From Microthrixaceae bacterium (GTDB taxonomy: Bacteria > Actinomycetota > Acidimicrobiia > Acidimicrobiales > DATDAH01): a stretch of DNA of 63,273 nucleotides. The notes under the pieces were generated by a model that saw only the letters and a program-made list of their open reading frames with translations, ran no database searches and was not told the origin of the DNA. Every line of letters starts with the position of its first letter. Within the stretch, counting starts at the first letter, position 1. Positions 35,828-44,108 of this stretch are shown here, piece after piece. The DNA lies in assembly GCA_020637195.1 (NCBI GenBank), contig JACJWK010000020.1:1-63273 (forward strand), given 5' to 3'. The translations under genes were made by a program, and so were the position numbers.

Positions 35828-36319
35828 TCAGGCGGGCCCCGCGGTGGTGCCGGTGGTCCCCGGTGCCCCGGGCTCGCCCGGCCAGGGCACCTCGCCCCGG
35901 GTGATCCGGGCGAGGTCGGCCAGGTGGTACGACTCGAGGAAGCGGCGCATGTGCTCGCCGGCGTCGCCCCAGATGGCGAGCAGCACGCACTGGCCCTCGT
36001 GGTCGCAGGCGCCGTCGGTGTGGGGCTCGCCGAAGTCCCCGGCGACGATGGGCCCGTCCACCGCGCTGACGATGTCCGAGAGGCTGATCTCCTCCGGTGA
36101 GCGCGCCAGCACGTAGCCGCCGCCGACCCCCCGCTTGGAGCGGACGAGCCCGGCGCCCTTGAGGGCGAGCAGGATCTGCTCGAGGTAGGGCTGGGGCAGG
36201 CCCGTCCGCTCGGCGATGTCGCGGACCGAGGTGGGGCCCTCGTCCCCGCCGTGGAGGGCGAGCGACAGCAGCGCGCGGCTGGCGTAGTCGCCCCGGGTCG
36301 ATACCTTCACGGAGGTCAT
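35828..36319 (-). CDS. Rrf2-family transcription regulator
   Basis: 163 residues, ATG read from 36319. The winged-helix N-terminus is clear (VSTRGDYASRALLSLALHGG, SVRDIAERTGLPQPYLEQILLALKGAGLVRSKRGVGGGYVLAR). The sensor region reads GACDHEGQCVLLAIWGDAG: two cysteines of the usual three (C-x5-C-x~7-C) remain, so an iron-sulfur cluster would need another ligand. IscR, NsrR and RsrR belong to this family; the target genes are not evident, as the adjacent genes are not Fe-S genes. It ends in a Pro/Gly/Thr tail and is convergent with the pseudouridine synthase gene. Confidence 0.9.
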   Translation of the reverse strand: MTSVKVSTRGDYASRALLSLALHGGDEGPTSVRDIAERTGLPQPYLEQILLALKGAGLVRSKRGVGGGYVLARSPEEISLSDIVSAVDGPIVAGDFGEPHTDGACDHEGQCVLLAIWGDAGEHMRRFLESYHLADLARITRGEVPWPGEPGAPGTTGTTAGPA

Positions 36320-36417
36320 GGTACGACCGCCCCGGGGCAGAACTGGCCGAGCGCCGTCCGAGGTGATGGAGTGTGAGGGTCGCCCGGCGTCGAGTCCCGG
36401 TCGACGAAAGGACCGTG

Positions 36418-37530
36418 GTGGGTGATCATCCGCTCGTCCCCGACTACGGGGGCGCCTGTCTGAGCAACGTCGTGCCCGCGCTCCTCGAGCCGGGGGACAC
36501 GGCGCCCTCCTGGCTCCCCGCCGCCGCGGCCCAGGCCGACCAGGTGGTCCTGTTGCTGCTCGACGGCCTCGGCTGGGAGCAGCTCGAGCAGCGGCGGTCC
36601 CTCGCGCCCACGCTCAGCGCCATGGAGGGCGCCGACATCCTCACGGTCGCGCCGAGCACGACCGCGACCGCCCTCACCTCGCTCAGCACCGGCACCCCGC
36701 CGGGCGAGCACGGCGTCGTCGGCTACCGCGTGCTCGAGCAGGGCGACGTGTTGAACGTGTTGCGGTGGTCCACGCCGTCGGGTGACGCGCGGTCGCGCAT
36801 CGACCCCCGCTCCGTGCAGTCCGAGGCGTCGTTCGCCGGGCAGCGCCCGCCGGTCGTCACCAAGGCCGAGTTCGTCGAGACGGGGTTCACCCGGGCCCAC
36901 CTCGACCGCGTCCGGTTCACCGGCTACCGCGTCACCTCGACGCTCGTCACCGAGGTCCGGCGCCTCACCGCGGCCGGTGAGCCGTTCGTCTACGCCTACT
37001 ACGACGGCATCGACAAGGTGTCGCACGAGTACGGACTGCGCGAGCACTACGACGCCGAGCTGGCCTTCGCGGACCGCCTGGTGGCCGACCTGCTCGACGT
37101 GCTGCCCCCGGGTGCCGCCCTCGTCGTCACGGCCGACCACGGCCAGGTCGACGTCGGCGACAACATCGTGGCGCCCGCCCCCGAGGTGCTCGCCCACGTA
37201 CGCCAGCAGTCCGGTGAGGGCCGCTTCCGCTGGCTCCACGCGGTCCCCGGGCACGAGCACGCGCTCGCCGAGGCCGCCCGTGCCTGCCACGGCGACCAGG
37301 CCTGGGTGCGCACGCTCGCGGAGGTCGAGATGGAGGGGTGGTTCGGCCCCGTCATCCGCCCGGCGGCGCGCGCCCGGCTCGGCGACGTCGCGCTCGTCGC
37401 CCACGAGGACGTGTCCTTCTCGGACCCCGCGGACACCGGGGTGTTCGAGCTGGTCGGGCGCCACGGCTCGCTGACGGCGGCGGAGATGCGCGTCCCCCTG
37501 CTCGCCGCGGTCGCCGGCGCGAGCGGGTAG
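36418..37530 (+). CDS. type I phosphodiesterase / nucleotide pyrophosphatase-like protein
   Basis: 370 residues if started at GTG 36418 (AAAGGA five bases upstream); GTG 36373 is an alternative. Alkaline-phosphatase superfamily: metal Asp in VVLLLLDGLGWEQL, nucleophile Thr in STTATALTSLSTGTPPGEHGVVGY, YAYYDGIDKVSHEYG, VTADHGQVDVG, and the late HGSLTAAEMRVPLL. No signal peptide is seen. The substrate is unknown; such enzymes cleave phosphodiester or pyrophosphate bonds. It is followed nine bases later by the proteasome-activator gene, so the two are probably co-transcribed. Confidence 0.85.
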   Translation: MGDHPLVPDYGGACLSNVVPALLEPGDTAPSWLPAAAAQADQVVLLLLDGLGWEQLEQRRSLAPTLSAMEGADILTVAPSTTATALTSLSTGTPPGEHGVVGYRVLEQGDVLNVLRWSTPSGDARSRIDPRSVQSEASFAGQRPPVVTKAEFVETGFTRAHLDRVRFTGYRVTSTLVTEVRRLTAAGEPFVYAYYDGIDKVSHEYGLREHYDAELAFADRLVADLLDVLPPGAALVVTADHGQVDVGDNIVAPAPEVLAHVRQQSGEGRFRWLHAVPGHEHALAEAARACHGDQAWVRTLAEVEMEGWFGPVIRPAARARLGDVALVAHEDVSFSDPADTGVFELVGRHGSLTAAEMRVPLLAAVAGASG

Positions 37531-37539
37531 GAAGGTGCC

Positions 37540-38073
37540 ATGAGCGATCGGACCGACCCCCTCACCGACCCCGCCTCCGAGGCCGCCGTGCGCGGCGAGA
37601 TCGTCCTACCTGACGAGGAGGTCGCCGCGTCCCCCGGTGACGGTGAGGGCGACGGGGACGGCCCGCGCGAGGCCGTGTCCGAGCCGGCGAAGGTGATGCG
37701 GGTCGGCTCGATGATCAAGCAGCTGCTCGACGAGGTCCGGTCCACCGACCTGGACGAGCCGAGCCGCGAGCGCGTCCGCGAGATCTACGAGACCTCGGTC
37801 CACGAGCTGGCCTCGGCGCTGTCGCCGGACCTGCGTGACGAGCTCGAGCGCCTGTCGCCGCCCTTCGCCGAGGACGAGGTGCCGAGCGAGGCCGAGCTGC
37901 GCGTCGCCAAGGCGCAGCTGGTGGGGTGGCTCGAGGGCCTCTTCCACGGCATCCAGGCCACGCTGTTCGCCCAGCAGATGGCGGCCCGTCAGCAGCTCGA
38001 CGGCATGCGGGGCCAGCTGCCCCCCGGGGTCGAGCCGCCCGAGCAGGCCCGCCCCTCGGGCCAGTACCTCTAG
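37540..38073 (+). CDS. bpa: Bpa/PafE, ATP-independent proteasome activator
   Basis: 177 residues from ATG 37540. An acidic disordered N-terminus (residues 1-45) precedes the helical core (VMRVGSMIKQLLDEVRSTDLDEPSRERVREIYETSVHELASAL, split here at VREI; then AELRVAKAQLVGWLEGLFHGIQATLFAQQMAARQQL). The C-terminal PSGQYL matches mycobacterial PafE (GQYL), the motif that docks on the 20S alpha ring and opens its gate. It implies that this organism encodes a 20S proteasome elsewhere. Length fits well (PafE is about 174 residues). It lets the proteasome degrade unfolded proteins without ATP. Confidence 0.93.
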   Translation: MSDRTDPLTDPASEAAVRGEIVLPDEEVAASPGDGEGDGDGPREAVSEPAKVMRVGSMIKQLLDEVRSTDLDEPSRERVREIYETSVHELASALSPDLRDELERLSPPFAEDEVPSEAELRVAKAQLVGWLEGLFHGIQATLFAQQMAARQQLDGMRGQLPPGVEPPEQARPSGQYL

Positions 38074-38100
38074 GTCTCCTCGACGTAGGTCTCCTCGACG
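38071..38100 (+). repeat. 15-bp tandem duplication at the bpa stop
   Basis: TAGGTCTCCTCGACG occurs twice in tandem (38071-38085, 38086-38100). The first copy begins with the bpa stop codon TAG. It lies in the gap between two convergent genes. Confidence 0.85.
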
Positions 38101-38134
38101 CTCCGGGCCCGCGCGGCGGGCCGGCCCGAGGCGG

Positions 38135-38812
38135 TCACAGGTCGAGCGTCGCGCCGGGCGAGATGCCGGCGACGCGCAGGATCTTGGCCTTGGTGTCGGC
38201 GAGCAGGGCGCGCGGGGCCTCGGCGGTGCGCTCGGCGACCGCGAGCGCCTCGGCCACCACCCGGTCGGCGGGCACGACGGCCTGGAGCAACCCGACCCGG
38301 TGGGCCTCCTCGGCGTCGATCTCGCGGCCGGTCAGGCACAGGTCGCGGGCGGTCGCACCCCCGACGAGCTCGTGCAGCGGCGCGTAGACCACGGGGCCGA
38401 AGGTGCGCTCGGGGTGGGCGAAGCGCGCGGTGTGGGCGCCGATGCGCACGTCGCACAGCACGGCCAGGTCCATGCCCCCGGCGATGGCCGGGCCGTTGAC
38501 CGCGGCGACGAGCGGCAGCGGGAACGTCAACACGGTGGCGTGGTAGCGGTCGCTCGAGGCCCACAGCCGGCGGCTCAGCTCGGGGTCCTCGGCCGCCGCC
38601 GTGAACTCACCGAGGTCGAACCCGGCGCTGAACGTGGCCCCTGCGCCGGTGAGCACCACGCAGCGCACGGACTCGTCGGCGGCGAGCGCGTCGAGGGTGT
38701 CGGCGACGGCGTCGCGCAGGGCGATCGACAACGCGTTGGCCCGCTCGGGACGGTCGAGGGTCAACACCGCGACGCCCTCGGCGGGACGGTCCTGGCGCAG
38801 TGGCGTGGTCAT
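38135..38812 (-). CDS. enoyl-CoA hydratase/isomerase family protein
   Basis: 225 residues, ATG read from 38812 (GTG 38824 also possible). Crotonase fold: VLTLDRPERANALSIALRDAV, oxyanion-hole segment GATFSAGFDLGEF, PLVAAVNGPAIAGGMDLAVLCDVRIGA and ERTFGPVVYAPLHELVGGATARDLCLTGREIDAEEAHRVGLL. The usual second catalytic glutamate position is hard to place, so it may be an isomerase or hydratase of unknown substrate. It is slightly short for the family. The start lies 251 bp from the dnaE start on the opposite strand. Confidence 0.85.
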   Translation of the reverse strand: MTTPLRQDRPAEGVAVLTLDRPERANALSIALRDAVADTLDALAADESVRCVVLTGAGATFSAGFDLGEFTAAAEDPELSRRLWASSDRYHATVLTFPLPLVAAVNGPAIAGGMDLAVLCDVRIGAHTARFAHPERTFGPVVYAPLHELVGGATARDLCLTGREIDAEEAHRVGLLQAVVPADRVVAEALAVAERTAEAPRALLADTKAKILRVAGISPGATLDL

Positions 38813-38867
38813 GGAGGCGGGCACCCTCTCGGTCGGCTACCGTGGCGAAATCACACGGGTGTAACCC

Positions 38868-38901
38868 TTTTCCCCAGTTGGGGACAACCGCCTGGGGAAA
38901 A
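38868..38901. promoter_or_regulatory. inverted repeat TTTTCCCCA / TGGGGAAAA upstream of dnaE
   Basis: A perfect 9-bp inverted repeat (38868-38876 and 38893-38901) with a 16-base spacer. The left arm can also pair with TGGGG at 38879-38883. It lies in the intergenic region between the enoyl-CoA hydratase and dnaE, about 165 bases before the dnaE start. It could be a protein-binding site or a switching hairpin. Confidence 0.5.
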
Positions 38902-38993
38902 CGGGGCGGCCCGTCGTGCGTGCAGTACAGCGCAGTTGCCGTCCCTTCGCCACCGGGCACGCGGGCCACCGCCTCCGTCCGATCCGACCGTCC

Positions 38994-39021
38994 CGACCAC
39001 CGACCACCGACCACCGACCAC
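38994..39021 (+). repeat. CGACCAC x4 tandem repeat in the dnaE leader
   Basis: Four perfect copies of the 7-mer CGACCAC, followed by CGACCG and then similar degenerate CGACCGCC/CGACCAGG units up to 39050. It lies just before the ribosome site of dnaE. The intergenic stretch 38825-39063 holds nothing else I can name. Confidence 0.85.
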
Positions 39022-39063
39022 CGACCGCCTCGACCGCCCGCCTCGACCAGGAGCCTCCGCCGG

Positions 39064-42000
39064 GTGCCCGACTCGTTCACCCACCTGCACACCCACACGG
39101 AGTTCTCGATGCTCGACGGCGCCTCCCGCATCGGGGAGGTCGTGCGGGCGGCAGCCGCCGACGGTCAGCCGGCGCTCGGGATCACCGACCACGGCAACAT
39201 GTACGGCATCCTGGACTTCTACCGGGAGTGCCGCGACCAGGGCATCAAGCCCATCATCGGCAGCGAGCTCTACCAGGCCTACGACAGCCGCCACGAGCGC
39301 CCGCCCCGCCGGGGGCGCCAGGACGACACCGGCGGCGAGACCGAGGGCGGCCGCAAGCTCTACTACCACCTGACGGCGCTCGCCGAGAACGAGGCGGGCT
39401 ACAAGAACCTCATCCAGCTCGCCAGCCGGGCCTTCCTGGAGGGCTACTACTACAAGCCCCGGGTCGACTGGGAGCTGCTCGAGAGCCACAGCGAGGGGGT
39501 GATCGTCACCACCGGCTGCCTCGGCGGCCACGTCCTGCAGTCGTTGCTCCAGGACGACTTCGAGGCGGCCCTCAAGAAGGCCGGGCGCCTCCAGGACATC
39601 TTCGGGCGCGACAACCTGTTCGTCGAGCTCCAGGACCACGGCATCCCCGAGCAGACCCGCACGAACCCCCAGCTCATCGAGATCGCCCGCCAGCTCGACG
39701 CCCCGCTGCTCGCCACCAACGACAGCCACTACACCCACCGCGACGACGCCGTGGCGCACGACGCCCTGCTCTGCGTCCAGACCGGCGCCCTCGTCTCGGA
39801 CCCCGACCGCTTCAAGTTCCACGGCGACGGGCACTACCTCAAGTCGGCGGCCGAGATGCGCCAGCTGTTCCGCGAGGTCCCCGAGGCCTGCGACAACAGC
39901 CTGTGGATCGCCGAGCGCTGCGAGGTGGAGATCGACTTCGGCAAGCCGCAGCTGCCGGTGTTCCCGCTGCCACCCGAGTTCGCGCCCGACCTCTCGGGGG
40001 TGGAGCAGGGCCTGCTCGACGACGCCGCGGCCGACGCCCTGCGGGAGAAGGCGGCCGCCGAGTACCTCAAGCACCTCACCTTCGAGGGTGCCAAGGAGCG
40101 CTGGGGCTGGCCCCTGCCCGACAAGGTCGTCGAGCGCATCGCGTACGAGCTCGAGACCATCAACAACATGGGGTTCTCCCAGTACTTCCTCATCACCTGG
40201 GACCTCATCCGCCACGCCCGCGACGCCGGCATCCGCGTCGGCCCGGGCCGGGGCAGCGCGGCGGGCTGCTGCGTGGCGTACTGCCTGCGCATCACCGACC
40301 TCGACCCCATCAGGTACGACCTGTTGTTCGAGCGGTTCCTGAACCCCTCGCGCATCTCCATGCCCGACATCGACATGGACTTCGACTCGCGTTTCCGCGA
40401 CGAGATGATCCGCTACGCCGCCGAGCGCTACGGCCGCACCCACGTGGCCCAGATCGTCACCTTCTCCACCATCAAGGCGCGGGCGGCGGTGCGCGACGCC
40501 GCCCGGGTGCTCGGCTACCCGTACGTCGTGGGCGACAAGATCGCCAAGCTGATGCCGCCGCTCATCATGGGCCGCGACACCCCGCTGTGGGCCTGCCTCG
40601 AGGAGCACGAGAAGTACACCGACGGCTTCAAGATGGCGGGCGACCTGCGTGCCCTCTACGACAGCGATCCCGATGCCAAGTCGGTCATCGACGTGGCGAA
40701 GGGGCTCGAGAACCTGCGCCGCCAGGACGGCATCCACGCCGCCGCGGTGGTGATCACCAAGGACGAGCTCACCGACTACCTGCCGATCCAGCGCAAGCCG
40801 GAGTCGGGCCAGGACCCCGAAGACGCCCCCGTGGTGACCCAGTACGAGATGCACGGCGTCGAGGACCTCGGCCTGTTGAAGATGGACTTCCTCGGCCTGC
40901 GCAACCTCGACGTCATCACCGACACCGTGGTGATGATCGAGCAGGTGCGCGGCGAGTCGATCGACATCGACCACGTGCCCCTCGACGACGACGCCACGTT
41001 CGAGATGCTCCAGGCGGGCGACTCGATCGGCGTGTTCCAGCTCGAGGGCGGGCCGATGCGCGCACTGATGCGCTCGCTCGCGCCCACCTGCTTCGACGAC
41101 GTCGCCGCGCTCGTGGCCCTCTACCGGCCGGGCCCCATGTCGGCGAACATGCACAACGACTACGCCGACCGCAAGAACGGCCGCCAGGACATCCGCTACG
41201 AGCACGCCGACCTCGAGCCGATCCTCGGCGACACCTACGGGCTGATGATCTACCAGGAGTCGGTGATGCGGGTGGCGCAGAGCATCGCCGGCTACTCGCT
41301 GGCCGAGGCCGACAACCTCCGCAAGGCCTGCGGCAAGAAGAACCGCGACCTGATCGCCAAGGAGCGCGAGAAGTTCATCGAGGGGTGCGCGGCCCAGGGC
41401 TACGGCGGCGAGCTGGGCACGACCCTGTTCGACATCATCGAGCCGTTCGCGGACTACGCCTTCAACAAGAGCCACGCCTACGGCTACGGCCTCGTCGCCT
41501 ACCAGACCGCCTACCTGAAGGCCCACTACCCGGTCGAGTACCTGGCCGCGCTCCTCACCAGCGTGAAGACCTCGCTGGAGAAGGCCGCGGTGTACCTCAA
41601 CGAGTGCCGTCAGCGGGGCATCCCGGTGCTCGTCCCCGACGTCAACGTCTCGCAGTCGAACTTCACCGCCCTGGTCGATCGCCGCGAGGCGCCCACGGGG
41701 GCCGAGCCCGACGGCGCGGCCGGCGCCGCCCCGGTCCCGCTGCCCGACGCCATCCCGTTCGGCCTCTCGGCGGTGCGCAACGTCGGGGAGGGCCTCGTCG
41801 CCCTGATCCTCGAGGAGCGCGAGGCCAACGGGCCGTTCGCCGACTTCTACGACTTCTGCGAGCGCGTGGACACCGCGGTGCTCAACAAGCGCACCATCGA
41901 GTCGCTGATCAAGGCGGGTGCGTTCGACTCGATGGGCCATCCGCGCCGGGGCCTGCTCACCGTCTTCGAGCAGATCGTGGACATCACCGTCGCCCGCCGA

Positions 42001-42714
42001 CGCGAGCGCGACATGGGGGTGATGACCCTGTTCGGCGAGGCCGACCCCGACGGTGGCGCCGGGTTCGACGAGCGGCCGCGCATCCCCGACCTCCACTTCG
42101 ACAAGCGCCAGCAGCTCGCGTTCGAAAAGGAGATGCTCGGCCTCTACGTCAGCGACCACCCGCTCATGGGGGCCGAGGCGTCGTTGCGCCGTCGCACCGA
42201 CGGCGGGCTCGACGAGCTCTCCGAGCTCGACGACGGCACCATGCGGACGTTCGGGGGCGTCGTCACCGGCCTCCAGAAGAAGTGGACCAAGAAGGGCGAC
42301 CTCATGGCCGTCCTCACCCTGGAGGACCTGCGCTCGTCCACCGAGGTGATGGTGTTCCCGAAGACCATGCTCGAGCACGGACACAAGCTCGCCGACGACG
42401 TCGTGGTCTGCGTGAAGGGCCGGGTCGACAAGCGCGACGACACGCCGAAGCTCATCGCCATGGAGATCGACGTCTTCGAGCCGGTCACCACGGCGCCGCC
42501 CCTGCGCATCGCGCTGCCCGCCAACGGCCTCCAGCCCGGCGTCGTCGACCGGCTCAAGGCGCTGCTGCACGAGCATCCGGGCGATTCCGAGGTGTTCGTC
42601 CAGCTGAGCCCCCGCCAGACGGTCCGGCTGCCGCCCGAGTTCTGCGTCGACCCGTCGACCGTGCTGCTCGCCGAGCTGCGGGTGCTGCTCGGCCCCGACG
42701 CCGTCGTCGTCTGA
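39064..42714 (+). CDS. dnaE: DNA polymerase III alpha subunit DnaE1
   Basis: 1216 residues from GTG 39064, with CAGGAG at 39049-39054. The N-terminal PHP domain begins THLHTHTEFSMLDGA with LGITDHGNMYG and TTGCLGG. The polymerase core has GPGRGSAAGCCVAYCL, the catalytic MPDIDMDFD, then AFNKSHAYGYGLVAYQTAYLKAHYPVEY; a tandem HhH follows (IPFGLSAVRNVGEGLV), then the OB domain (FGGVVTGLQKKWTKKGDLMAVL). It is the replicative polymerase. The frame is intact through 3.6 kb. It seems to be a single-gene unit with a repeat-rich leader. Confidence 0.98.
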   Translation: MPDSFTHLHTHTEFSMLDGASRIGEVVRAAAADGQPALGITDHGNMYGILDFYRECRDQGIKPIIGSELYQAYDSRHERPPRRGRQDDTGGETEGGRKLYYHLTALAENEAGYKNLIQLASRAFLEGYYYKPRVDWELLESHSEGVIVTTGCLGGHVLQSLLQDDFEAALKKAGRLQDIFGRDNLFVELQDHGIPEQTRTNPQLIEIARQLDAPLLATNDSHYTHRDDAVAHDALLCVQTGALVSDPDRFKFHGDGHYLKSAAEMRQLFREVPEACDNSLWIAERCEVEIDFGKPQLPVFPLPPEFAPDLSGVEQGLLDDAAADALREKAAAEYLKHLTFEGAKERWGWPLPDKVVERIAYELETINNMGFSQYFLITWDLIRHARDAGIRVGPGRGSAAGCCVAYCLRITDLDPIRYDLLFERFLNPSRISMPDIDMDFDSRFRDEMIRYAAERYGRTHVAQIVTFSTIKARAAVRDAARVLGYPYVVGDKIAKLMPPLIMGRDTPLWACLEEHEKYTDGFKMAGDLRALYDSDPDAKSVIDVAKGLENLRRQDGIHAAAVVITKDELTDYLPIQRKPESGQDPEDAPVVTQYEMHGVEDLGLLKMDFLGLRNLDVITDTVVMIEQVRGESIDIDHVPLDDDATFEMLQAGDSIGVFQLEGGPMRALMRSLAPTCFDDVAALVALYRPGPMSANMHNDYADRKNGRQDIRYEHADLEPILGDTYGLMIYQESVMRVAQSIAGYSLAEADNLRKACGKKNRDLIAKEREKFIEGCAAQGYGGELGTTLFDIIEPFADYAFNKSHAYGYGLVAYQTAYLKAHYPVEYLAALLTSVKTSLEKAAVYLNECRQRGIPVLVPDVNVSQSNFTALVDRREAPTGAEPDGAAGAAPVPLPDAIPFGLSAVRNVGEGLVALILEEREANGPFADFYDFCERVDTAVLNKRTIESLIKAGAFDSMGHPRRGLLTVFEQIVDITVARRRERDMGVMTLFGEADPDGGAGFDERPRIPDLHFDKRQQLAFEKEMLGLYVSDHPLMGAEASLRRRTDGGLDELSELDDGTMRTFGGVVTGLQKKWTKKGDLMAVLTLEDLRSSTEVMVFPKTMLEHGHKLADDVVVCVKGRVDKRDDTPKLIAMEIDVFEPVTTAPPLRIALPANGLQPGVVDRLKALLHEHPGDSEVFVQLSPRQTVRLPPEFCVDPSTVLLAELRVLLGPDAVVV

Positions 42715-42815
42715 CCGGCCGGCGGCGGGCCCGCGCGCCGCCGAGTTGCGGAACGTCTCTCGGCACGCTGGACTAGAGGGGACCGTTCCACACCACGTCG
42801 GGGGCTCAGCGACGC

Positions 42816-43484
42816 ATGGCCATTGAGGTTGAAACCAAGGACTGCACGGCACTCAGCGACGCCGAGCTGGCCGAGATGGCCGACATCTGCGCCGACGGCC
42901 CCAGCCGGTTCGAGGCCGGTCTGCTCTCCAAGCAGGCCGAGGAGTGGGTGCTCATCACGATGACCCGCGAGAGCGGGCGCCTCAAGGGGTTCTCGTTCAG
43001 CACCCTCGAGCGCATCGGGGGCACGCCGAGCGTGCTGATCGGCCTGGCGTCCATCCGGCGCACGTCCAAGCGCGACTCGGTGCTGCGCGCCATCATGGCC
43101 GACCAGCTCCGCCGAGCCGTGCTGGCCTTCCCCGACGAGGACGTCCTCGTCGGCACCCGCCTGTTCGACGCCGCCGGCTTCGAGGCGTTCCGGAGCCTCG
43201 ACGACGTGGTGCCCCGCCCCGACTACCGCCCGTCGGGCGAGGACCGGGCCTGGGGACGGCGCCTCGCCAAGCGCTTCGGGATCGACGCCGACAGCTACGA
43301 CGACCGGACCTTCCTGGCCGTGGGCGACGGCAGCTTCCCGTGCGTGCTCGACCACGAGTCGCTCAAGCCCGATGCGGTGTCGGCCGAGGTGGCCGCGTTC
43401 TTCGCCGACCACCAGTCGGACCGTGGCGACTCGCTCGTGGCCTTCGGCTGGGCCATGGCCGAGGACCTGGCCAAGCTCGCCTGA
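42816..43484 (+). CDS. conserved hypothetical protein (possible acyltransferase-like fold)
   Basis: 222 residues, ATG 42816. I do not recognise the family. It begins VETKDCTALSDAELAEMADICADG and carries a beta-strand pattern (WVLITMTRESGRLKGFSFSTLERIGGTPSVLIGLASIRR) and DSVLRAIMADQLRRAVLAFPDEDVLVGTRLFD that recall GNAT proteins, but no clear acetyl-CoA loop is seen. No signal peptide or membrane helix. It runs in the same direction as the nitroreductase 19 bp downstream. A 101-bp gap with TAGAGG-like sequence at 42774 separates it from dnaE. Confidence 0.75.
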   Translation: MAIEVETKDCTALSDAELAEMADICADGPSRFEAGLLSKQAEEWVLITMTRESGRLKGFSFSTLERIGGTPSVLIGLASIRRTSKRDSVLRAIMADQLRRAVLAFPDEDVLVGTRLFDAAGFEAFRSLDDVVPRPDYRPSGEDRAWGRRLAKRFGIDADSYDDRTFLAVGDGSFPCVLDHESLKPDAVSAEVAAFFADHQSDRGDSLVAFGWAMAEDLAKLA

Positions 43485-43503
43485 GCGGCGCCCACCCGTC
43501 CCG

Positions 43504-44106
43504 GTGGACTTCCGGGCGGTCGTGATCGGCCGGCGCATGTGCCGGTCCTTCACCACCGAGCCGATCGTGCGCGAGGTCCTCGACCGGGTGCTCGACGCCG
43601 GTCGACGCGCGCCGGCCGCGGGCAACAGCGACGGCACCCACCTGGTCGTGCTCGAGGGCCCGCACGAGACGGCCCGCTACTGGGACGTCACCCTCCCTCC
43701 CGCGCGGCGCGCCGGCTTCCGCTGGCCCCACCTCCTCGACGCACCCGTGCTCGTCGTGCCGCTGGCCGACCCGTCGGCGTACGTCGATCGCTACTCGGAG
43801 CCCGACAAGGCCCACACCGGCCTCGGGGCGGGGCCGGCGGCCTGGCCCACGCCCTACTGGACCGTGGACACCGCGTTCGCCGCCATGAGCATCCTGCTGG
43901 CGGCCGAGGACGAGGGCCTCGGCGCCCTCTTCTTCGGCCTGTTCGAGCACGAGCACGCGGTCCTCGCCGCCCTGGGGGTGCCCACGGGGCTCGAGCCCAT
44001 CGGCACGATCGCGCTGGGTCGTCCCCGCGGGGACGACCGACCGGGCCGCTCGGCGGGGCGGCCGCGCCCCTCGCTGGCCGAGTACGCCCACCGCGGCGGC
44101 TGGTAG
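43504..44106 (+). CDS. nitroreductase family protein
   Basis: 200 residues from GTG 43504. The FMN-binding opening RRMCRSFTTEPIVREVLDRVLDAGRRAPAAGN is typical, as are the WTVDTAFAAMSILLAAEDEGLGALFFGLFEHEHAVLAALGVP helix and the final IGTIALGRPRGDDRPGRS. These enzymes reduce nitro groups, quinones or other substrates with NAD(P)H, usually as dimers; some act on F420-related or dehalogenation substrates. Specificity is unknown. The next gene starts three bases after its stop, so both share a message. Confidence 0.87.
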   Translation: MDFRAVVIGRRMCRSFTTEPIVREVLDRVLDAGRRAPAAGNSDGTHLVVLEGPHETARYWDVTLPPARRAGFRWPHLLDAPVLVVPLADPSAYVDRYSEPDKAHTGLGAGPAAWPTPYWTVDTAFAAMSILLAAEDEGLGALFFGLFEHEHAVLAALGVPTGLEPIGTIALGRPRGDDRPGRSAGRPRPSLAEYAHRGGW

Positions 44107-44108
44107 GC

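Noticed and set aside
38135..38812. Enoyl-CoA hydratase as the missing menB
   Set aside because: Too short and without MenB-specific residues that I can see; generic crotonase, and far from the men genes.
38994..39021. CGACCAC array as a CRISPR
   Set aside because: Seven-base units with no spacers; a simple tandem repeat.
38851..42852. Long open frame opposite dnaE
   Set aside because: An antisense shadow rich in Val, Glu, Leu and His with no domain; dnaE explains the region fully.
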